DNA of 5,993 nt, taken from JASFWK01 sp050049355. Lineage in GTDB: Bacteria; Chloroflexota; Anaerolineae; B4-G1; DUEL01. The stretch covers positions 1-5,993 of the forward strand of contig JASFWK010000130.1 of assembly GCA_050049355.1 (NCBI GenBank). Reading direction: 5' to 3'. The translations under genes and the position numbers were made by a program. The notes under the pieces are model-generated. The model had not been told where the DNA came from, searched no databases, and was given only the letters and a program-made list of their open reading frames with translations. Shown here one piece after another: positions 5,397 to 5,993 of this stretch. Numbering within the stretch: the stretch's first letter is position 1; every line of letters starts with the position of its first letter.

Positions 5397-5798
5397 TTAC
5401 GGATTGGCCGCCTCCAACCCCAGAAGCAGCCTCATCCCCTGGCGGAAAGCCTCCCACTGTTGGAGTTCCGCCTTCAGCTGACGCCGGCCCTTGTCGGTGA
5501 TGGTGTAGACCTTGCGACGGCGGGTGCCCGGCTCCCCCTCCCAGTGTCCCTTCAGCAGCTTCTTCCGCTCCATGCGATGAAGCCGAGGGTAGATCAGCCC
5601 TTCCTTGAACTGAAAGAAGCCCTGGCTGCGCTCCTCCAGTTCCTGAATGATCCGATAGCCGTGCATCGGCTCGTCGGTGTCCACCAGCAGCTTGAGGATC
5701 GCCAGGGACGTGGTGCCCTTGCGCATCTGATCCAGCCGACACTCCACGGCTCCCTTACCAGAACCGGAATGGCTGCGCTGAGTCCTCTCTCCCTTCAT
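5397..5798 (-). CDS. PadR-family transcriptional repressor
   Basis: A 133-residue winged-helix DNA-binding protein. Key motifs are MRKGTTSLAILKLLV (25-39, first helix), EPMHGYRIIQEL (43-54, typical PadR MHGY), FKEGLIYPRLHRMERKKLL (64-82, recognition helix region) and RRRKVYTITDKGRRQL (93-108, wing), then a short C-terminal dimerisation helix to residue 133. I chose the ATG at 5798 because GGAAGGAA lies just upstream (5805-5812) and because a good promoter lies at 5851-5878. The reading frame stays open to 5942, but that longer form would begin upstream of the promoter and does not look like PadR. The first 22 residues are basic and Ser/Gly-rich, an unstructured extension before the conserved domain. 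It probably represses its own operon, including the HAAS-like gene, and responds to an unknown ligand or stress. Confidence 0.9.
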   Translation of the reverse strand: MKGERTQRSHSGSGKGAVECRLDQMRKGTTSLAILKLLVDTDEPMHGYRIIQELEERSQGFFQFKEGLIYPRLHRMERKKLLKGHWEGEPGTRRRKVYTITDKGRRQLKAELQQWEAFRQGMRLLLGLEAANP

Positions 5799-5832
5799 CC
5801 CCTCTTCCTTCCAATACCTCAGTGCCATACGC

Positions 5833-5845
5833 ATAAGATACTTAT
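5833..5845. promoter_or_regulatory. Candidate PadR operator (palindrome over the predicted transcription start)
   Basis: ATAAG-ATA-CTTAT is a perfect 5-3-5 palindrome in an AT-rich island, beginning about 6 bp downstream of the padR -10 box and covering the expected start of transcription near 5844. Its position would block transcription initiation, which fits PadR autorepression. The repressor identity is inferred from adjacency only. Confidence 0.5.
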
Positions 5846-5850
5846 ATACC

Positions 5851-5878
5851 ATTCTACCAGGATTTCCCCATTTGTCAA
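5851..5878 (-). promoter_or_regulatory. Promoter of the padR operon
   Basis: On the minus strand the -35 is a perfect TTGACA (5878-5873). A 16 bp spacer ends in TGG, followed by the -10 TAGAAT (5856-5851), so the -10 is of the extended TGn type. The start of transcription is expected near 5844 and gives a leader of about 45 nt to the ATG at 5798. The strong basal promoter plus overlapping palindrome is typical of a repressor-controlled unit. Confidence 0.75.
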
Positions 5879-5946
5879 GGATTAGGTGGGAAGGGTATTC
5901 GAAGCGGAAGAAGGCCCTCACATCAACCCCCGGATTGAGCAAAGCT

Positions 5947-5974
5947 TAACGAATTCACGTTATTGAGGACAATA
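5947..5974. repeat. Two adjoining short inverted repeats near the right edge
   Basis: TAACG-AATTCA-CGTTA (5947-5962) and TATTG-AGGA-CAATA (5961-5974) are two perfect 5-bp-arm palindromes that abut and share two bases. They lie upstream of padR, about 70-100 bp beyond its -35, and could belong to a gene to the right of the window; a TTGACT at 5982-5987 might be the -35 of a rightward promoter. Nothing else is seen between 5879 and 5993. Confidence 0.3.
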
Positions 5975-5993
5975 GGGCATCTTGACTCAGGAG

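Noticed and set aside
5124..5885. 253-codon open frame on the plus strand
   Set aside because: It is antisense to padR and the HAAS-like gene, with a Ser/Ala-rich start and no ribosome binding site.

Overview
This window looks like bacterial chromosome with fairly high GC. The best guess is a member of the Chloroflexota or a related deep-branching, monoderm-like lineage. That is an inference from three things: the style of the 'RWI' extracellular repeats, a multi-pass membrane protein carrying a GSQMAWTLRPFIG motif, and a PadR plus short HAAS-type membrane protein pair. No rRNA, tRNA, CRISPR array, insertion sequence or phage gene is visible.

Left part (1-1244): a divergent iron-sulfur assembly pair. 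A SufS-type cysteine desulfurase runs leftwards off the window edge (first 234 residues present, PLP lysine included). A small MIP18/DUF59 Fe-S assembly factor runs rightwards. The 220 bp between them holds two recognisable divergent promoters. The rightward one is a near-perfect sigma-70 promoter (TTGACA, 17 bp, TATAAT). The leftward one is of the extended -10 type and sits ahead of a long, potentially structured leader. One gene would supply sulfur and the other would help build or deliver clusters.

Middle (1245-2773): a 242 bp intergenic stretch with a short perfect inverted repeat, then a soluble hybrid sensor kinase (cyclic-nucleotide-binding domain, helical linker, HisKA, HATPase). It has no membrane segment and no partner response regulator in the window. 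It meets the next transcription unit tail to tail at a strong 9-bp GC hairpin that can end transcription from both sides.

Right part (2774-5993, minus strand): five genes on one strand, probably one co-regulated block. In transcription order they are a PadR-family repressor, a HAAS-like protein with an acidic helical N-domain and membrane C-domain, a bitopic protein with a small ectodomain, a five- to six-pass membrane protein, and a bitopic protein with a cytoplasmic tail, a Pro/Glu-rich stalk and two tandem extracellular repeats. The last two genes are only 4 nt apart and look translationally coupled. The padR promoter (TTGACA, 16 bp, extended -10) has a perfect palindrome lying over the predicted transcription start, which suggests autorepression. 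Four of the five products are membrane proteins of unknown function, so this PadR-controlled cell-envelope cluster is the most likely undescribed system here.
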